Notes: generated from the letters alone by a model not told the origin. 64,000 bases of DNA from Acidovorax sp. Root219 (GCF_001428665.1 NZ_LMIJ01000010.1:60201-124200); one strand, 5' to 3'; positions 1 to 11,353 are shown, counted from the stretch's first letter. Made by a program: numbers and translations.

Positions 1-338
1 TCGTGCTCTTCGAGCACCACGTGCAGGCTGCCCGGGAACTCACGCCGTACCGACGCCTTGCGCACCCAGGGCACCTGCTCGAAGGCTTCGCGCGCCTTGC
101 GCAGGTCCACCGTGAAGAAGTTGCCCACCAGGTGCGGCGCCACGTTGGCCCGCAGGGTGACGGCGTTGTTGTGCACCAGCTCGCCCTGCACCACGATGCG
201 GGCGATGGCAAAGCCCGGGTAGCGCAGCACCCACCAGGCCCCCGCTGCCAGCACGAGCATGGCGCAGCCCACGAACAGGACCGATGCGGTCATGTTCATG
301 AGCTTGACGTCCAGCGGTGCGGGCAGCGTGTTGTTCAT
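1..338 (-). CDS. ftsQ: Cell division protein FtsQ, 3' end cut by window edge
   Basis: FtsQ is a bitopic inner-membrane divisome protein that links early and late division proteins through FtsB and FtsL. Only the first 112 or so codons are inside the window. After a short cytoplasmic tail there is one hydrophobic segment at about residues 15-35, followed by the start of a POTRA-type domain containing the stretch VQGELVHNNAVTLR. The ATG at 338 shares one base with the ddl stop (TGATG), so translation is probably coupled. The position directly after ddl is the usual dcw order. The C-terminal beta domain is missing because of the window edge, not because of a mutation. Confidence 0.93.
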   Translation of the reverse strand, partial: MNNTLPAPLDVKLMNMTASVLFVGCAMLVLAAGAWWVLRYPGFAIARIVVQGELVHNNAVTLRANVAPHLVGNFFTVDLRKAREAFEQVPWVRKASVRREFPGSLHVVLEEH

Positions 339-1327
339 CAGGTTCCCAGGGTGCTGCCGGCGGGCGTGTCCATGGTGGCCGTGGCCAGCACCCCCACGCA
401 CAGGTCTTCGTAGCTGATGCCCGAGGCACGTGCCGACATGGGCACGAGCGAGTGCCCGGTCATGCCGGGCGAGGTGTTGATCTCCAGCAGGAAGGGCTGG
501 CGGTCGCTGGCGCGGATCATGATGTCCGCACGCGCCCAGCCGCGGCAGCCCAGCGAGCGGAATGCTGCCACCACCAGGCGCTGGATCTCGCGCTCTTCGG
601 CCTCGGGCAGGCCGCTCGGGCAGTGGTACTGGGTGACGTCGGTGAAATACTTGTTCTGGTAGTCGTAGTTGCCTTCGGGCGCCACGATGCGGATCACCGG
701 CAGCGCATAGGCGCCAGCCCCCTCGCCCAGGATCGGGCAGGTGGTTTCCTCACCCTCGATGAACTGCTCGCACAGCACTTCAGGGTCGTAGCGCGAAGCC
801 AGGGCATAGGCCTGTGCACACTGCTCAGGCGAGGTGACCTTGGTCAGGCCGATGGTGGAGCCCTCGCGCGAGGGCTTGACGATCATCGGGGCGCCCAGCG
901 CCGCCAGCGCGTCCGTGGTCTCGGCCACGCTGCCCACCAGGCGCCAGTCGGGCGTGGGCAGGCCTTCGGCGCGCCAGATGCGCTTGGTCATGATCTTGTC
1001 CACCGCGATGCTCGAGGCCATCACGCCCGGGCCGGTGTAAGGGATGCGCAGCAGCTCCAGCGCGCCCTGTACCGTGCCGTCCTCGCCATGGCGGCCATGC
1101 AGTGCGATGAAGCAGCGCGCATAGCCGTCTCTGCGCAGCTCGCCCAGGTCGTTCTGCGAGGGATCGAAGGCATGCGCGTCCACGCCGCGCGAGCGCAGCG
1201 CCTGCAGCACACCGGTGCCGGACATCAACGACACCTCGCGCTCGGCGGACGCGCCACCCATCAGCACGGCGACCTTGCCCAGTGCCTTCACATCGATGTT
1301 GGAACCCAGTTTCGTCGTCATCGTCAT
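338..1327 (-). CDS. ddl: D-alanine--D-alanine ligase
   Basis: Joins two D-Ala in an ATP-dependent cytoplasmic reaction that supplies the dipeptide for MurF. The 329-residue product begins [10 protein letters not shown] and carries the ATP-grasp features [32 protein letters not shown] and the terminal EINTSPGMT loop that binds magnesium and substrate. Length is slightly above the roughly 305-310 residues of E. coli DdlB. The ATG at 1327 overlaps the murC stop by 4 bases (ATGA). A second in-frame ATG two codons later (1321) is also possible. The position between murC and ftsQ is canonical for DdlB. Confidence 0.96.
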   Translation of the reverse strand: MTMTTKLGSNIDVKALGKVAVLMGGASAEREVSLMSGTGVLQALRSRGVDAHAFDPSQNDLGELRRDGYARCFIALHGRHGEDGTVQGALELLRIPYTGPGVMASSIAVDKIMTKRIWRAEGLPTPDWRLVGSVAETTDALAALGAPMIVKPSREGSTIGLTKVTSPEQCAQAYALASRYDPEVLCEQFIEGEETTCPILGEGAGAYALPVIRIVAPEGNYDYQNKYFTDVTQYHCPSGLPEAEEREIQRLVVAAFRSLGCRGWARADIMIRASDRQPFLLEINTSPGMTGHSLVPMSARASGISYEDLCVGVLATATMDTPAGSTLGT

Positions 1328-2766
1328 GTCGCGCTCCCCGCCAGCGCCTTGTGGTTGGATTGGTTGTTGTTCTGCAGCATGTCGACCACCTTGGCCGGCA
1401 CGGCACCGATGGAGCCTGCTCCCATGCACATCACCACGTCGCCGTTGCGCGCGTTGTCGGCAATGGCCTGGGGCAGCTCGACCACGTCGTCCACGAAGAC
1501 CGGCTCCACGCGCCCGGCGACGCGCAGTGCGCGTGCGAGCGAACGGCCATCGGCCGCCACCACGGGGGCCTCGCCTGCGGCATAGACCTCGGTGAGCAGC
1601 ACGGCATCGGCGTTGCCGATGACCTTCACGAAATCCTCGAAGCAGTCGCGCGTGCGGCTGTAGCGGTGCGGCTGAAAGGCCAGCACCAGGCGCCGCCCGG
1701 GGAAGGCGCCACGCGCCGCCGCCAGCGTTGCGGCCATCTCCACCGGGTGGTGGCCGTAGTCGTCGATGACGGTGAAGCTGCCGCCGTCCCTGGCGGGCAG
1801 GTCGCCATAGCTCTGGAAGCGCCGGCCCACGCCCTTGAAGCCGGCGAGCGCACGCTGCACGGCCTCGTCGGGGATGTTGAGCTCCACCGCCACGGCAATC
1901 GCCGAGAGCGCGTTGAGCACGTTGTGCTCGCCCGCGAGGTTGAGCACGATCTCCATGTCGGGCAGGGTGACGCCGTTGCGCCGCTGCACGGTGAAGCGCA
2001 TCTGGCCCGCCTCGGCGCGCACGTTGATGGCACGCACCTGGGCGTCCTCGGAAAAGCCGTAGCTCGTGATCGGGCAGGTCACGCTCTGCAGGATGTCGCG
2101 CACCGCCGGGCTGTCCACGCACAGGATGGCCGTGCCGTAGAAAGGCATGCGGTGCAGGAAGTCGACGAAGGCGCCCTTGAGCCGGCCGAAGTCGTGCCCG
2201 TAGGTTTCCATGTGGTCGGCATCGATGTTGGTCACCACCGCCATCACCGGCAGCAGGTTCAGGAACGAGGCGTCGGACTCGTCGGCCTCGACCACGATGT
2301 AGTCGCCGCTGCCCAGCTTGGCATTGGCACCGGCGCTGTTCAGGCGCCCACCGATCACGAAGGTGGGGTCCAGCCCCGCCTCGGCCAGCACGCTGGTGAC
2401 CAGGCTGGTGGTGGTGGTCTTGCCGTGCGTGCCGGCAATCGCGATGCCTTGCTTGAGGCGCATCAGCTCGGCCAGCATCAGCGCGCGCGGCACCACGGGG
2501 ATGCGCTTGTCGCGCGCGGCCAGCACCTCGGGGTTGTCGGCCGTGACGGCGGTGGAAGTGACCACGGCGTCGGCGCCGTCGATGTGCGCGGCCGCATGGC
2601 CCAGGCAGGTCTTGATGCCCAGGCCCTGCAGCCGGCGCAGGGTGGCGCTGTCGGCCAGGTCCGAGCCGGAGATGCGGTAGCCCAGGTTGAACAGCACCTC
2701 GGCGATGCCGCTCATGCCGGCGCCCCCGAGGCCTACGAAATGGATGTGGCGAATGGCGTGCTTCAT
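1324..2766 (-). CDS. murC: UDP-N-acetylmuramate--L-alanine ligase
   Basis: First amino-acid-adding Mur ligase, attaching L-Ala to UDP-MurNAc in the cytoplasm. The 480-residue product has the N-terminal nucleotide-fold loop [16 protein letters not shown], the ATP-binding motif [11 protein letters not shown] near residues 115-125, the central-domain motif [10 protein letters not shown] and the C-terminal ligase domain with DDYGHHPVE. This is the normal length for the family. Its ATG overlaps the murG stop and its stop overlaps the ddl start, each by 4 bases. Confidence 0.98.
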   Translation of the reverse strand: MKHAIRHIHFVGLGGAGMSGIAEVLFNLGYRISGSDLADSATLRRLQGLGIKTCLGHAAAHIDGADAVVTSTAVTADNPEVLAARDKRIPVVPRALMLAELMRLKQGIAIAGTHGKTTTTSLVTSVLAEAGLDPTFVIGGRLNSAGANAKLGSGDYIVVEADESDASFLNLLPVMAVVTNIDADHMETYGHDFGRLKGAFVDFLHRMPFYGTAILCVDSPAVRDILQSVTCPITSYGFSEDAQVRAINVRAEAGQMRFTVQRRNGVTLPDMEIVLNLAGEHNVLNALSAIAVAVELNIPDEAVQRALAGFKGVGRRFQSYGDLPARDGGSFTVIDDYGHHPVEMAATLAAARGAFPGRRLVLAFQPHRYSRTRDCFEDFVKVIGNADAVLLTEVYAAGEAPVVAADGRSLARALRVAGRVEPVFVDDVVELPQAIADNARNGDVVMCMGAGSIGAVPAKVVDMLQNNNQSNHKALAGSAT

Positions 2767-3833
2767 GGTGTTGCAAGCTCCTCGCAGGCAGTCACCACCT
2801 CATGGGTGGCGTTGGTTTTTTGCATTTTCTTGGCTTCTGTGGCCCGGTGCAGCAGCTCCGGGCGCTCTGTGTTGCGCAGCACCGCCGCCAGGCCCTGGGC
2901 CGTGAGCTCGCGCTGCGGCACCAGCCAGCCGCCCTCGCTGGCCACGAGGAACCGGGCGTTGGTGGTCTGGTGGTCGTCTACCGCCGAGGGGAAAGGCACG
3001 AACAGGGCGGCCGCGCCCACGGCGGCGATCTCGGTCACGGTGCTGGCGCCCGCGCGGCAGACGATGATGTCGGCCTGCGCAAACGCGCTGGCGGTGTCGT
3101 CGATGAAGGGGGTCAGTTCGGCCTCGACGCCTGCGGCGGCATAGTGGGCGCGCAGCGCGTCGATCTGGGTGGCGCCGCTCTGGTGCGTCACCACGGGCCG
3201 GTTCTCGGACGGGATGAGGGCCAGCGCCTGCGGCACGATCTCGTTGAGCGCACGCGCGCCCAGGCTGCCACCCACCACCAGCAGGCGCAGCGGGCCGCTG
3301 CGGCCGGCAAACCGCTCGGCCGGCTCGCCCTGGCGGGTGAACGGGGCGCGCAGCGGGTTGCCCACCCACCGGCCCTTCTTGAAGACATTCGGGAAGGCGG
3401 TGAACACCCGGTCGGCCACGCCGGCCAGCACCTTGTTGGCCATGCCGGCCACGGAGTTCTGCTCGTGCAGCACCAGCGGCTTGCCGCACAGCACGGCCAT
3501 CATGCCGCCCGGAAAGGTGATGTAGCCCCCGAGGCCCACCACCACGTCGGGCTTCACGCGGCGCACCACCTGCAGCGCCTGCCAGAAGGCGCGCAGCAGG
3601 CGCAGCGGCAGCAGGGCCAGGGTGACCAGGCCCTTGCCGCGCACACCCGAAAAATCGATGGTTTCCAGCGCAAAGCCCTGCGCGGGCACGATGCGCGACT
3701 CCATGCTGCCGGGCGCACCCAGCCAGTGCACGCGCCAGCCGCGCGCACGCAGCTCCTCGGCCACGGCCAGGCCGGGGAAGATATGGCCGCCGGTGCCACC
3801 GGCCATGATGAGGGCAGTCTTGGGCGCCGTCAT
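2763..3833 (-). CDS. murG: UDP-GlcNAc:lipid I transferase MurG
   Basis: Transfers GlcNAc to lipid I on the inner face of the membrane to make lipid II. The 356-residue product starts [17 protein letters not shown]. It shows both glycine-rich loops of the GT-B fold (GGTGGH at the N-terminus and [12 protein letters not shown]), the HEQNSVAG stretch and the C-terminal UDP-GlcNAc site [12 protein letters not shown]...DDHQTTNA. The chosen ATG overlaps the ftsW stop by 4 bases; the frame stays open further upstream, but that part lies inside ftsW and looks like shadow sequence. Confidence 0.97.
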   Translation of the reverse strand: MTAPKTALIMAGGTGGHIFPGLAVAEELRARGWRVHWLGAPGSMESRIVPAQGFALETIDFSGVRGKGLVTLALLPLRLLRAFWQALQVVRRVKPDVVVGLGGYITFPGGMMAVLCGKPLVLHEQNSVAGMANKVLAGVADRVFTAFPNVFKKGRWVGNPLRAPFTRQGEPAERFAGRSGPLRLLVVGGSLGARALNEIVPQALALIPSENRPVVTHQSGATQIDALRAHYAAAGVEAELTPFIDDTASAFAQADIIVCRAGASTVTEIAAVGAAALFVPFPSAVDDHQTTNARFLVASEGGWLVPQRELTAQGLAAVLRNTERPELLHRATEAKKMQKTNATHEVVTACEELATP

Positions 3834-5110
3834 ACGCGACCTCCGCGCATCATGTGTTTGTTCTCGTAATCGACGCGGAGCACCACCGCAATCGCCACCA
3901 GATTCATCAGGATGGCCGAGCCCCCAAAGCTCATCAGCGGCAAGGTCAGCCCCTTGGTGGGCAGCGCCCCCAGGTTCACGCCCATGTTGATGAAGGCCTG
4001 GAAGCCGATCCAGATCGCCACGCCCTGGGCAACCAGGCCGGCAAAAACGCGGTCCAGCGCGATCGCCTGGCGCCCGATGTGCATGATGCGGCGCGTCATC
4101 CACAGGAACAGCACGATGAGCACCAGTACACCCACCAGGCCGAATTCCTCGCCGATCACGGCCAGCAGGAAGTCGGTGTGCGCCTCGGGCAGCCAGTGCA
4201 GCTTCTCGACGCTGCCGCCCAGGCCCACGCCGAAGATTTCGCCGCGCCCGATGGCGATCAGCGAGTGCGACAGCTGGTAACCCTTGCCCAGTGCATGCTG
4301 TTCGCTGAAGGGGTCGAGGTAGGCGAACACCCGCTCGCGGCGCCAGGGCGAGCTGGCGATCATCAGGGCAAAGGCGCCTACCAGCACCCCAGCGATCAGG
4401 AAGAACATGCGCGCGTTGACGCCGCCCAGGAACAGGATGCCCATGGCGATCACCGCCACCACCATGAAGGCCCCCATGTCGGGCTCGGCCAGCAGCAGCA
4501 CGCCCACGATGGCCACGGCAGCGCCCATGGGCAGCACGGCGCGGAAGAACCGTTCCTTGACCTCCATCTTGCGCACCATGTAGTCGGCGGCATAGATGAG
4601 CACGGCGAACTTGGCCACCTCGGAGGGCTGGAAGCCCACCGGCCCGATGGACAGCCAGCGCCGGGCCCCGTTGACCACCTTGCCCACGCCCGGAATCAGC
4701 ACGGCCACCAGCAGCAGCAGCGCCGCCACGAAGAGCCAGGGCGCCGCGCGCTCCCAGAGCTTCATGGGCACCTGGAAGGTCAGCAGCGCCGCGACAAAAC
4801 CCACCACGAGGTACATCACATGGCGGGTAAGGAAATGCGTGGGCGCGTAGTTGGCGAAGCGCGGGTTGTCCGGCATGGCAATCGATGCCGAATACACCAT
4901 CACCAACCCCCAGGCGAGCAGTGCCACCACCACCCACAACAGGGCCTGGTCAAAGCCCAGCACGCTCGCGGGTGTGGTGGTCGACTGGCGGTATTCGGTG
5001 CCGCCCACGCGCACGGGCAGCACCTCGCCGGCCTTGCCGCTGAGGCGGCCGAGCCAGCCGGCCAGGCGTTGCGGGAAGCTGATGGGGGCGCTGGCGCTGC
5101 TTGCAGCCAT
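3830..5110 (-). CDS. ftsW: Septal peptidoglycan polymerase FtsW
   Basis: SEDS-family polytopic membrane protein that polymerises lipid II at the septum together with FtsI. The 426-residue product has about ten hydrophobic helices. SEDS hallmarks are visible: the GFQPSEVAK motif, LAEPDMG, and the extracellular [18 protein letters not shown] region. The C-terminus [18 protein letters not shown] is typical of the family. An ATG at 5110 shares one base with the murD stop (TGATG); a GTG one codon upstream (5113) could also start it. The long N-terminal cytoplasmic tail of about 50 residues is common in betaproteobacteria. Confidence 0.97.
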   Translation of the reverse strand: MAASSASAPISFPQRLAGWLGRLSGKAGEVLPVRVGGTEYRQSTTTPASVLGFDQALLWVVVALLAWGLVMVYSASIAMPDNPRFANYAPTHFLTRHVMYLVVGFVAALLTFQVPMKLWERAAPWLFVAALLLLVAVLIPGVGKVVNGARRWLSIGPVGFQPSEVAKFAVLIYAADYMVRKMEVKERFFRAVLPMGAAVAIVGVLLLAEPDMGAFMVVAVIAMGILFLGGVNARMFFLIAGVLVGAFALMIASSPWRRERVFAYLDPFSEQHALGKGYQLSHSLIAIGRGEIFGVGLGGSVEKLHWLPEAHTDFLLAVIGEEFGLVGVLVLIVLFLWMTRRIMHIGRQAIALDRVFAGLVAQGVAIWIGFQAFINMGVNLGALPTKGLTLPLMSFGGSAILMNLVAIAVVLRVDYENKHMMRGGRV

Positions 5111-7194
5111 CACATGCCCTCCAGGGATTGGCCGGCGTCCTGCGCCATGGCCAGCACCGTGTCGCAGAACACACGCGCGCGGTGTTCGTAGCCGGTGAAC
5201 ATGTCGAAGCTCGCGCAGGCGGGCGACATCAGCACCGCATCGCCCGAACGCGCGCGCTGCGCGGCCTGGTGCACGGCCTCGGGCAGCGTGGCCGCATCGA
5301 GCAGCGGCACGCCGGCCTCGTGCAGGGCCGTGCGGATCAGCGGCGCGTCACGCCCGATGAGCACCACGGCGCGGGCATAGCGCGCCACGGGCGTGGCCAA
5401 GGGCGCGAAATCCTGGCCCTTGCCGTCGCCGCCCAGGATCAGCACGATGCGCCGGTCAGCCCCCAGGCCGTTGAGCGCGGCCACAGTGGCACCCACGTTG
5501 GTGCCCTTGCTGTCGTCGAAATACTCCACACCGTCGATCAAGGCCACGGGCTCCACGCGGTGCGGCTCGCCCCGGTACTCGCGCAGGCCGAACAGCATGG
5601 CCGACAGCGTGCAGCCTGCCGACGATGCGAGCGCCAGCGCCGCCAGGGCGTTGGAGGCGTTGTGGCGCCCGCGGATACGCAGTGCGTCGGCGGGCATCAG
5701 GCGCTGGATGTGCAAGTCTTCCTCGTCCATCGCAACAGCGGCGGCCGCTGCATCGCCCTGTGCCGGCACCACGGCACGGCGGCGCGTGCTGCGCTTGCGC
5801 GTTTCGTCGGCCTCCAGGGCTCGCACCAGCCAGGGCATGCCGCCCACGATCTCCATGCCGAAGTCGCCAGGGCGCCGGGGCATGTCGATGCCGAAGCTCA
5901 GGTGCTCGCGCAGCGGCACCTTCGCGGGCTGCTTGCTGCGCGAGGTCGGTACGGATTTGCCGGATGCCGCCAGTGCAGCAGCCTGCGCTGCCTGGGCCGC
6001 AGCAGCAGAAGCCGAGCCCAGCATGTCCATGACGGTGGGGTCGTCCCGGTTGAGCACCATCAGCGCCGTGTCGCCGAAGATGCGTGCCTTGGCGCCGGCA
6101 TAGGCGGCAATGTCGCCATGCCAGTCCAGGTGGTCCTGCGTGATGTTGAGCACGGTGGCGGCCGTGGGCTCGAAGCCCGTGGCGCCATCGAGCTGGAAGC
6201 TTGAAAGCTCCAGCACCCAGACTTCGGGCAGGGTATCGGCGTCGATGTGCCCGGCCAGGGTGTCGAGCAGGGTGGGGCCGATGTTGCCGGCCACGGCCAC
6301 GGTCTTGCCGGCGCGCTCCACCAGTTGGCCGGTGAGCGAGGTGACGGTGGTCTTGCCGTTGGTGCCGGTGATGGCCAGCACCGCCGGCGCGTAGCCGTGC
6401 GATGCGCGCAGGTACTGCAGCGCTGCGGCATACAGGCCCAGCTCGCCGCCCGTGGCCAGGCCGATGGCCTGAGCCGCCGCCCAGACCGGCGCCACCGTGG
6501 CCGGGCTCAGGCCGGGCGAGCGGTAGACGGCATGCACGCCAGCGCCGCCTTCGACCAGACTGGCATCGAACGGACCAGCCACGAAACGCACGCCGGGCAG
6601 TTCGCGCTGCAGCACCGCCAGTTGGGGCGGCGCGGCGCGGGTATCGGCCACGGTGACGGTGGCGCCGCAGCGCACGCACCAGCGTGCCATGGCCAGGCCC
6701 GAGGCGCCCAGGCCCAGCACCAGAAAGTGCTTGCCCTCATAGGGCAGCATGCCCTCACCCGGCCGGCCCAGGGGTTGCGCTGGCTCGGCCTCGCCATCGG
6801 GCGCGTCCACGGGCATGGCCAACAGCGGCGATGGCTCTGTCGTGTCTGGCGCATTCACCTCGGCAAAGATCTGTGCCACGAAATCAGCGGCTGCCTTGGC
6901 GGCCGAAATGGCGGGGGCCACATAGCCATCGGCAGCTGGCACCGCAGAAGGCGCAGGGACGGCTGCGGCGTCCGGCGTAGGTTCGGGCTCTGCGGCGGGT
7001 TCGTCGCCGTGAACCGCTTCGACCGGCGTTTCTCCGGGCAAGGCAACCGACTCGGCACCGGCCTCATCCACGCGCTCTTGCGGCACAACAGCCTCCTCAC
7101 CGCCTGGCACAGGCAGGCCATCGCCTGCCGATGGGGGCAGGTGATCGACGGGCTCGGTGCCGCTGGCGTGGGGATCGTGGGGCGTGGTCGTCAT
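5110..7194 (-). CDS. murD: UDP-MurNAc-L-Ala--D-Glu ligase with N-terminal extension
   Basis: Adds D-Glu to UDP-MurNAc-L-Ala. The MurD core is clear from residue 149 onward: [16 protein letters not shown], then [11 protein letters not shown] (ATP loop), [11 protein letters not shown] and [10 protein letters not shown]. The product is 694 residues against about 440 in E. coli. Residues 1-148 are a Pro/Ala/Glu-rich extension of low complexity with no domain I recognise, and two inserts, one Ala-rich, sit in the central domain after [12 protein letters not shown]. The start at 7194 lies 2 bases after the mraY stop. An internal ATG at 6750 would give a near-standard N-terminus, but it has no well-spaced ribosome site. 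Confidence 0.93.
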   Translation of the reverse strand: MTTTPHDPHASGTEPVDHLPPSAGDGLPVPGGEEAVVPQERVDEAGAESVALPGETPVEAVHGDEPAAEPEPTPDAAAVPAPSAVPAADGYVAPAISAAKAAADFVAQIFAEVNAPDTTEPSPLLAMPVDAPDGEAEPAQPLGRPGEGMLPYEGKHFLVLGLGASGLAMARWCVRCGATVTVADTRAAPPQLAVLQRELPGVRFVAGPFDASLVEGGAGVHAVYRSPGLSPATVAPVWAAAQAIGLATGGELGLYAAALQYLRASHGYAPAVLAITGTNGKTTVTSLTGQLVERAGKTVAVAGNIGPTLLDTLAGHIDADTLPEVWVLELSSFQLDGATGFEPTAATVLNITQDHLDWHGDIAAYAGAKARIFGDTALMVLNRDDPTVMDMLGSASAAAAQAAQAAALAASGKSVPTSRSKQPAKVPLREHLSFGIDMPRRPGDFGMEIVGGMPWLVRALEADETRKRSTRRRAVVPAQGDAAAAAVAMDEEDLHIQRLMPADALRIRGRHNASNALAALALASSAGCTLSAMLFGLREYRGEPHRVEPVALIDGVEYFDDSKGTNVGATVAALNGLGADRRIVLILGGDGKGQDFAPLATPVARYARAVVLIGRDAPLIRTALHEAGVPLLDAATLPEAVHQAAQRARSGDAVLMSPACASFDMFTGYEHRARVFCDTVLAMAQDAGQSLEGM

Positions 7195-7196
7195 GG

Positions 7197-8375
7197 TCAG
7201 CGCAGCTTGAGCGTGGACAGGCCGATCAGGCACAGCAGCATGGTGATGATCCAGAAGCGCACGACCACCTGGGTCTCCTTCCAGCCACTCTTCTCGAAGT
7301 GGTGGTGCAGGGGCGCCATCTTGAGCAGGCGGCGGCCTTCGCCGTAGCGCTTCTTGGTGTACTTGAACCAGACCACCTGCAGCATCACCGACAAGGCCTC
7401 GACCACGAAGATGCCGCCCATGATGGCCAGCACGATCTCCTGGCGCACGATGACGGCGATGGTGCCCAGCGCCGCGCCCAGCGCCAGCGCGCCCACGTCG
7501 CCCATGAACACCTGCGCGGGGTGGGCGTTGAACCACAGGAAGGCCAGGCCCGCACCCGCCATGGCGGCGCAGAAGATCAGCAGTTCGCCAGCCCCCGGGA
7601 TGTTCGGGAAGAACAGGTACTTGGAGTAGACCGAGCTGCCGGTGACGTAAGCGAACACACCGAGGGCCGAGCCCACCATCACCACCGGCATGATGGCCAG
7701 GCCATCGAGCCCGTCGGTCAGGTTCACGGCGTTACTCGAGCCCACGATGACCAGGTAGGTCAGGATCACGAAGCCGAGCACGCCCAGCGGGTAGCTCACT
7801 TCCTTGAAGAAGGGCAGTTGCAGGCCGGCCTTGGGCGGCAGGTCCAGCGAGAAGCCCGACTGCACCCAGGTCATGAACAGCTCGAAGACCTTGGCGTTGG
7901 AGCTCTCGGAGATACTGAACACCAGGTAGACGGCCGCAATCAGGCCGATGACGGACTGCCAGAAATACTTCTCGCGCGAGCGCATGCCCTCGGGGTCCTT
8001 GTTGACCACCTTGCGCCAGTCATCGACCCAGCCGATGGCGCCAAAGCCCAGCGTCACGATGAGCACGATCCAGACGAAGCGGTTGGACAGGTCGAACCAC
8101 AGGATCGTGGAAATCGCGATCGACAGCAGGATAAGCACCCCACCCATGGTCGGCGTGCCGCTCTTGGACAGGTGCGACTGCATGGCGTAGCCCCGGATGG
8201 GCTGGCCGATCTTGAGCGAGGTGAGCACGCGGATCACCTTGGGGCCGGCCACCAGGCCGATCAACAGCGCCGTGAGCGCGGCCATCACCGCGCGGAAGGT
8301 GAGGTACTGGAACACGCGGAAAAAACCGAGCTCGGGCGACAGCCCCTGCAGCCATTGCGACAGGATCAGCAGCAT
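7197..8375 (-). CDS. mraY: Phospho-MurNAc-pentapeptide transferase MraY
   Basis: Polytopic inner-membrane enzyme that moves phospho-MurNAc-pentapeptide onto undecaprenyl phosphate to give lipid I. The 392-residue product begins [17 protein letters not shown] and has about ten membrane helices. Catalytic aspartates are visible in [10 protein letters not shown] and in [10 protein letters not shown], and the conserved HHHFEKSGW loop is near the C-terminus. The chosen ATG has a strong ribosome site, GGGAGGTG, eight bases upstream; the open frame extends 8 codons further, but without a comparable site. A 48-base gap separates it from murF. Confidence 0.98.
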   Translation of the reverse strand: MLLILSQWLQGLSPELGFFRVFQYLTFRAVMAALTALLIGLVAGPKVIRVLTSLKIGQPIRGYAMQSHLSKSGTPTMGGVLILLSIAISTILWFDLSNRFVWIVLIVTLGFGAIGWVDDWRKVVNKDPEGMRSREKYFWQSVIGLIAAVYLVFSISESSNAKVFELFMTWVQSGFSLDLPPKAGLQLPFFKEVSYPLGVLGFVILTYLVIVGSSNAVNLTDGLDGLAIMPVVMVGSALGVFAYVTGSSVYSKYLFFPNIPGAGELLIFCAAMAGAGLAFLWFNAHPAQVFMGDVGALALGAALGTIAVIVRQEIVLAIMGGIFVVEALSVMLQVVWFKYTKKRYGEGRRLLKMAPLHHHFEKSGWKETQVVVRFWIITMLLCLIGLSTLKLR

Positions 8376-8423
8376 GCGGCACCTCCCTGCAAGAGGCAAC
8401 GTGCCCGGCGAGCGCTTGTCGAT

Positions 8424-9863
8424 TCAGTGCGTTGCGTCATGGGTTCCCTCGGACTTTCCTTGTTGTTCTTGTTGTGTTGCTGGCGGGGCGGCGGCAGCGG
8501 CAATGGCCTGCACCACCCTTTCCATCTTCATGAAGCGCGAACCCTTGACGAGCACACTGCCCACCGTGGGCAGCGCGGCACAGACCGCAGACTGCAGCTG
8601 TTCCATGCCCTCGAAATGCGTGGCAGCCCCATGGGCCCGCGCGGTGTGTGCCGACAGCGTTCCCAGCGCATACAGGGTGGCGATGCCGGCCGCCTTGGCT
8701 TGGGCGCCTGCCTCGGTGTGGAACTGCGGCCCTTGCTCGCCTACCTCGCCGATATCGCCCACCACCAGCAGGTGCGGGCCGGGCAAGGCCGCCAGCACGT
8801 GGATGGCGGCCTGCAGCGAATCGGGGTTGGAGTTGTAGGTGTCGTCCACCACGGTGATCTCGCGCCCGGCGTGCTGCACGCTGAAGGCGCGCGAGCGGCC
8901 CTTGACCGGCACGAAAGCATCGAGCCCCCGGGCGATGGCGGCCAGCGGCACACCGGCGGCCAGGGCGCAGGCGGTGCCCGCCAGTGCATTGGTCACGTTG
9001 TGGCGGCCGGCGATCTGCAGGCGGCAATCGAGGGCCCCGGCGGGTGTCTGCACCTGCACAACCCAGGCGCCCTGTGTCCATTCGGCAGACGCGCAGGCCA
9101 CATCGCCCCCCTCGCCGAACGCGAGGCAGCGGCGTGCTCCGGCCAGCTCGCGCCACAGCGGCGTGAAGGGGTCGGCAGCGGGAAACACGGCCACGCCATC
9201 GGCGGGCAGCGCCGCGAACACCGAGCCGTTCTCGCGCGCCACGGCTTCCACCGTGTGCATGAACTCCATGTGTTCACGTTGCGCGTTGTTCACCAGGGCC
9301 ACCGTGGGTTGGGCCATGGCGGCCAGCACGGCGATCTCGCCGGGGTGGTTCATGCCCATCTCGATCACGGCGGCGCGGTGCGATTCGCGCAGGCGCAGCA
9401 GCATCAGCGGCACGCCGATGTCGTTATTGAAATTGCCCTCGGTGGCAAAGGCGGCATCGCCCTGCCAGGCGCGCAGGATGGAGGCGATCATCTGCGTCAC
9501 CGTGGTCTTGCCGTTGCTGCCGGTCACGCCGATCAGCGGCAGGCGCAGTTGCGTGCGCCAGCCGGTGGCGAGCGCACCCAATGCGGCCAGGCTGTCGGGC
9601 ACCTCGATACCAGGCATGCCGGCCGCTTCGAGGCCGCCATGCGCAATCGCTGCGGCAGCCCCGCCCGTACGGGCCTGGTCCAGGAAGGCATTGGCATCGA
9701 AGCGTTCGCCCTTGAGCGCCACGAACAGGTCGCCCGCCAGCAGGCTGCGGGTATCGGTGTGCACGCGCTGCAGCGCCACATCGCCATCGCCCACCAAGCA
9801 CGCCGAAGCGATGCGCGGATGGATGAGGGCGTGCGCCTGGCGCAGGTTCATCATCATGCCCAT
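8424..9863 (-). CDS. murF: UDP-MurNAc-tripeptide--D-Ala-D-Ala ligase
   Basis: Adds the D-Ala-D-Ala dipeptide made by Ddl to the UDP-MurNAc-tripeptide. The 479-residue product has the Mur ligase ATP loop GVTGSNGKTTVTQM, the central EMGMNHPGEI motif and the C-terminal VVDDTYNSNPDS motif typical of MurF. Four ATG codons cluster at the start (9863, 9857, 9854, 9851). The first is favoured because GAGGAG sits seven bases upstream; it overlaps murE by 10 bases. The 9857 ATG would give the usual ATGA overlap instead. Confidence 0.97.
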   Translation of the reverse strand: MGMMMNLRQAHALIHPRIASACLVGDGDVALQRVHTDTRSLLAGDLFVALKGERFDANAFLDQARTGGAAAAIAHGGLEAAGMPGIEVPDSLAALGALATGWRTQLRLPLIGVTGSNGKTTVTQMIASILRAWQGDAAFATEGNFNNDIGVPLMLLRLRESHRAAVIEMGMNHPGEIAVLAAMAQPTVALVNNAQREHMEFMHTVEAVARENGSVFAALPADGVAVFPAADPFTPLWRELAGARRCLAFGEGGDVACASAEWTQGAWVVQVQTPAGALDCRLQIAGRHNVTNALAGTACALAAGVPLAAIARGLDAFVPVKGRSRAFSVQHAGREITVVDDTYNSNPDSLQAAIHVLAALPGPHLLVVGDIGEVGEQGPQFHTEAGAQAKAAGIATLYALGTLSAHTARAHGAATHFEGMEQLQSAVCAALPTVGSVLVKGSRFMKMERVVQAIAAAAAPPATQQEQQGKSEGTHDATH

Positions 9864-11353
9864 GTGCGGGCTCCTCGGGCCTGCAGCGCAGCCTGCGCAT
9901 GGGCCATGTCGGAGAACGGCAGGCGCACGCCGGCCGTCTCCTGGGTGTCTTCGTGTCCCTTGCCGGCGATCAGTACCACGTCCAGGGCATCGGCTTCACC
10001 GATGGCGGCCGCGATGGCGGCGGCGCGGTCGGGCTCGGGCAGCACCGAGGCGCCGGCAATCGTGCCTTGCAGGATCTGGTGGATGATCAGGGCGGGGTCT
10101 TCGCTGCGCGGGTTGTCGCTGGTCACCAGCACGCGGTCGGCCTGCTGCTGCGCCACGGCGCCCATCAGCGGGCGCTTGCCGGCGTCGCGGTCGCCGCCAC
10201 AGCCGAACACGCACCACAACTGGCCGCCGCGTTCCTCCGCCAGGGGGCGCAGCGCGCGCAGCGCCTTGTCCAGCGCATCGGGGGTGTGGGCGTAGTCCAC
10301 GGCCACCAGGGGTTGCCCTGGCGCCACCAGGCGCTGCATGCGCCCGGGCACCGGCTGCAGGCGGCTGCAGGCATCGACGGCATCGGCCAGGGACACGCCC
10401 AGGCTGCGCAGCGTGGCCAGCACGCCCAGCAGGTTCAGGATGTTGTACTGGCCGATCACGCGGGTCTGCAGGACCTGCCGCTCTGCGCCCTCCACCACGG
10501 TGAAGCGCAGGCCCTGCTCGCCCAGTGCCACGTCGCGGGCGACCAGGCGGGCGTCGGCTTCAAGGGCTATGCCCCACAGGTCCAGCGCCGTGCCCGCCAG
10601 CTCGGCATGCAGTTGCGCGCCGGCCGGGTCGTCCACGTTGACCACAGCGGCCTGCAGGCCGGCCCAGCCGAACAGCTCGCGCTTGGCCAGCCAGTAGTCG
10701 GCCATGCTGCCGTGGTAATCCAGGTGGTCCTGCGTGAAGTTAGTGAACACGGCCACGCGGATGCGCGTGCCGTCCAGGCGCCGCTCGGCGATGCCGATGG
10801 ACGAGGCCTCGATGGCGCAAGCGCCCATTCCCTCCTCCGCGAACTGCGCGAAGGCGCGCTGCAGGCGCACGGGGTCGGGCGTGGTCATGCCGGTGTAGGT
10901 GAGTGCCGGTGGCCGCCCGAGCCCCAGGGTGCCGACGATAGCGCAGCCCTTGCCGTACTGCGGGCCCGCCAGCAGGTTGAGCGCATCGGCCAGCCAAGAG
11001 GCGGTGCTGGTCTTGCCGTTGGTGCCCGTCACGGCAAGCACATCGAGCCGCTGGGTGGGATGGTCGAACCACTCGGCCGCCATCGGGCCGGTGGCGGCCT
11101 TGAGGCCCGGCAGTGCGGCGATATGCTCACCCTCCAGCGCAAACACCTCCACGCCCGCCTGCTCCACCAGGCAGGCCGTGGCACCGCGCACCAGGGCATC
11201 GGACACATGGGCACGCCCGTCGGTGGCCGCACCGGGCCAGGCAATGAAGCCGTCGCCCGGGCCGATCAGACGGCTGTCGGTCTGCAGCGTGCCGGTGACG
11301 CGGCCGCGCAGCCACTGCACTGCGTCGCGGGGGGAGTTCAGCACCTGGGTCAC
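9854..11353 (-). CDS. murE: UDP-MurNAc-dipeptide--meso-DAP ligase
   Basis: Adds the third peptide residue to UDP-MurNAc-L-Ala-D-Glu. The 499-residue product has the ATP loop VTGTNGKTSTASW and the C-terminal motif SDNPRSEDP; DNPR is the signature of meso-diaminopimelate-specific MurE, which fits a Gram-negative wall and the dapF gene at 27.5 kb. Translation appears to start at GTG (11353), inside a 4-base GTGA overlap with the ftsI stop. No in-frame ATG lies close to this point. Confidence 0.97.
   Translation of the reverse strand: MTQVLNSPRDAVQWLRGRVTGTLQTDSRLIGPGDGFIAWPGAATDGRAHVSDALVRGATACLVEQAGVEVFALEGEHIAALPGLKAATGPMAAEWFDHPTQRLDVLAVTGTNGKTSTASWLADALNLLAGPQYGKGCAIVGTLGLGRPPALTYTGMTTPDPVRLQRAFAQFAEEGMGACAIEASSIGIAERRLDGTRIRVAVFTNFTQDHLDYHGSMADYWLAKRELFGWAGLQAAVVNVDDPAGAQLHAELAGTALDLWGIALEADARLVARDVALGEQGLRFTVVEGAERQVLQTRVIGQYNILNLLGVLATLRSLGVSLADAVDACSRLQPVPGRMQRLVAPGQPLVAVDYAHTPDALDKALRALRPLAEERGGQLWCVFGCGGDRDAGKRPLMGAVAQQQADRVLVTSDNPRSEDPALIIHQILQGTIAGASVLPEPDRAAAIAAAIGEADALDVVLIAGKGHEDTQETAGVRLPFSDMAHAQAALQARGARTWA

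Noticed and set aside
338..2776. Reading ddl as an 812-residue protein by extending its frame upstream
   Set aside because: The extra N-terminal 480 residues are a shadow of murC in another frame; the Ddl family starts at the MTMTTKLG segment, where an ATGA overlap with murC exists.
7131..10295. A 1054-codon open frame on the plus strand opposite murD, mraY, murF and murE
   Set aside because: It is antisense to four well-recognised genes and its translation is low-complexity (Gln/His/Arg/Gly-rich) with no family signature. Such frames arise from GC-rich codon bias.
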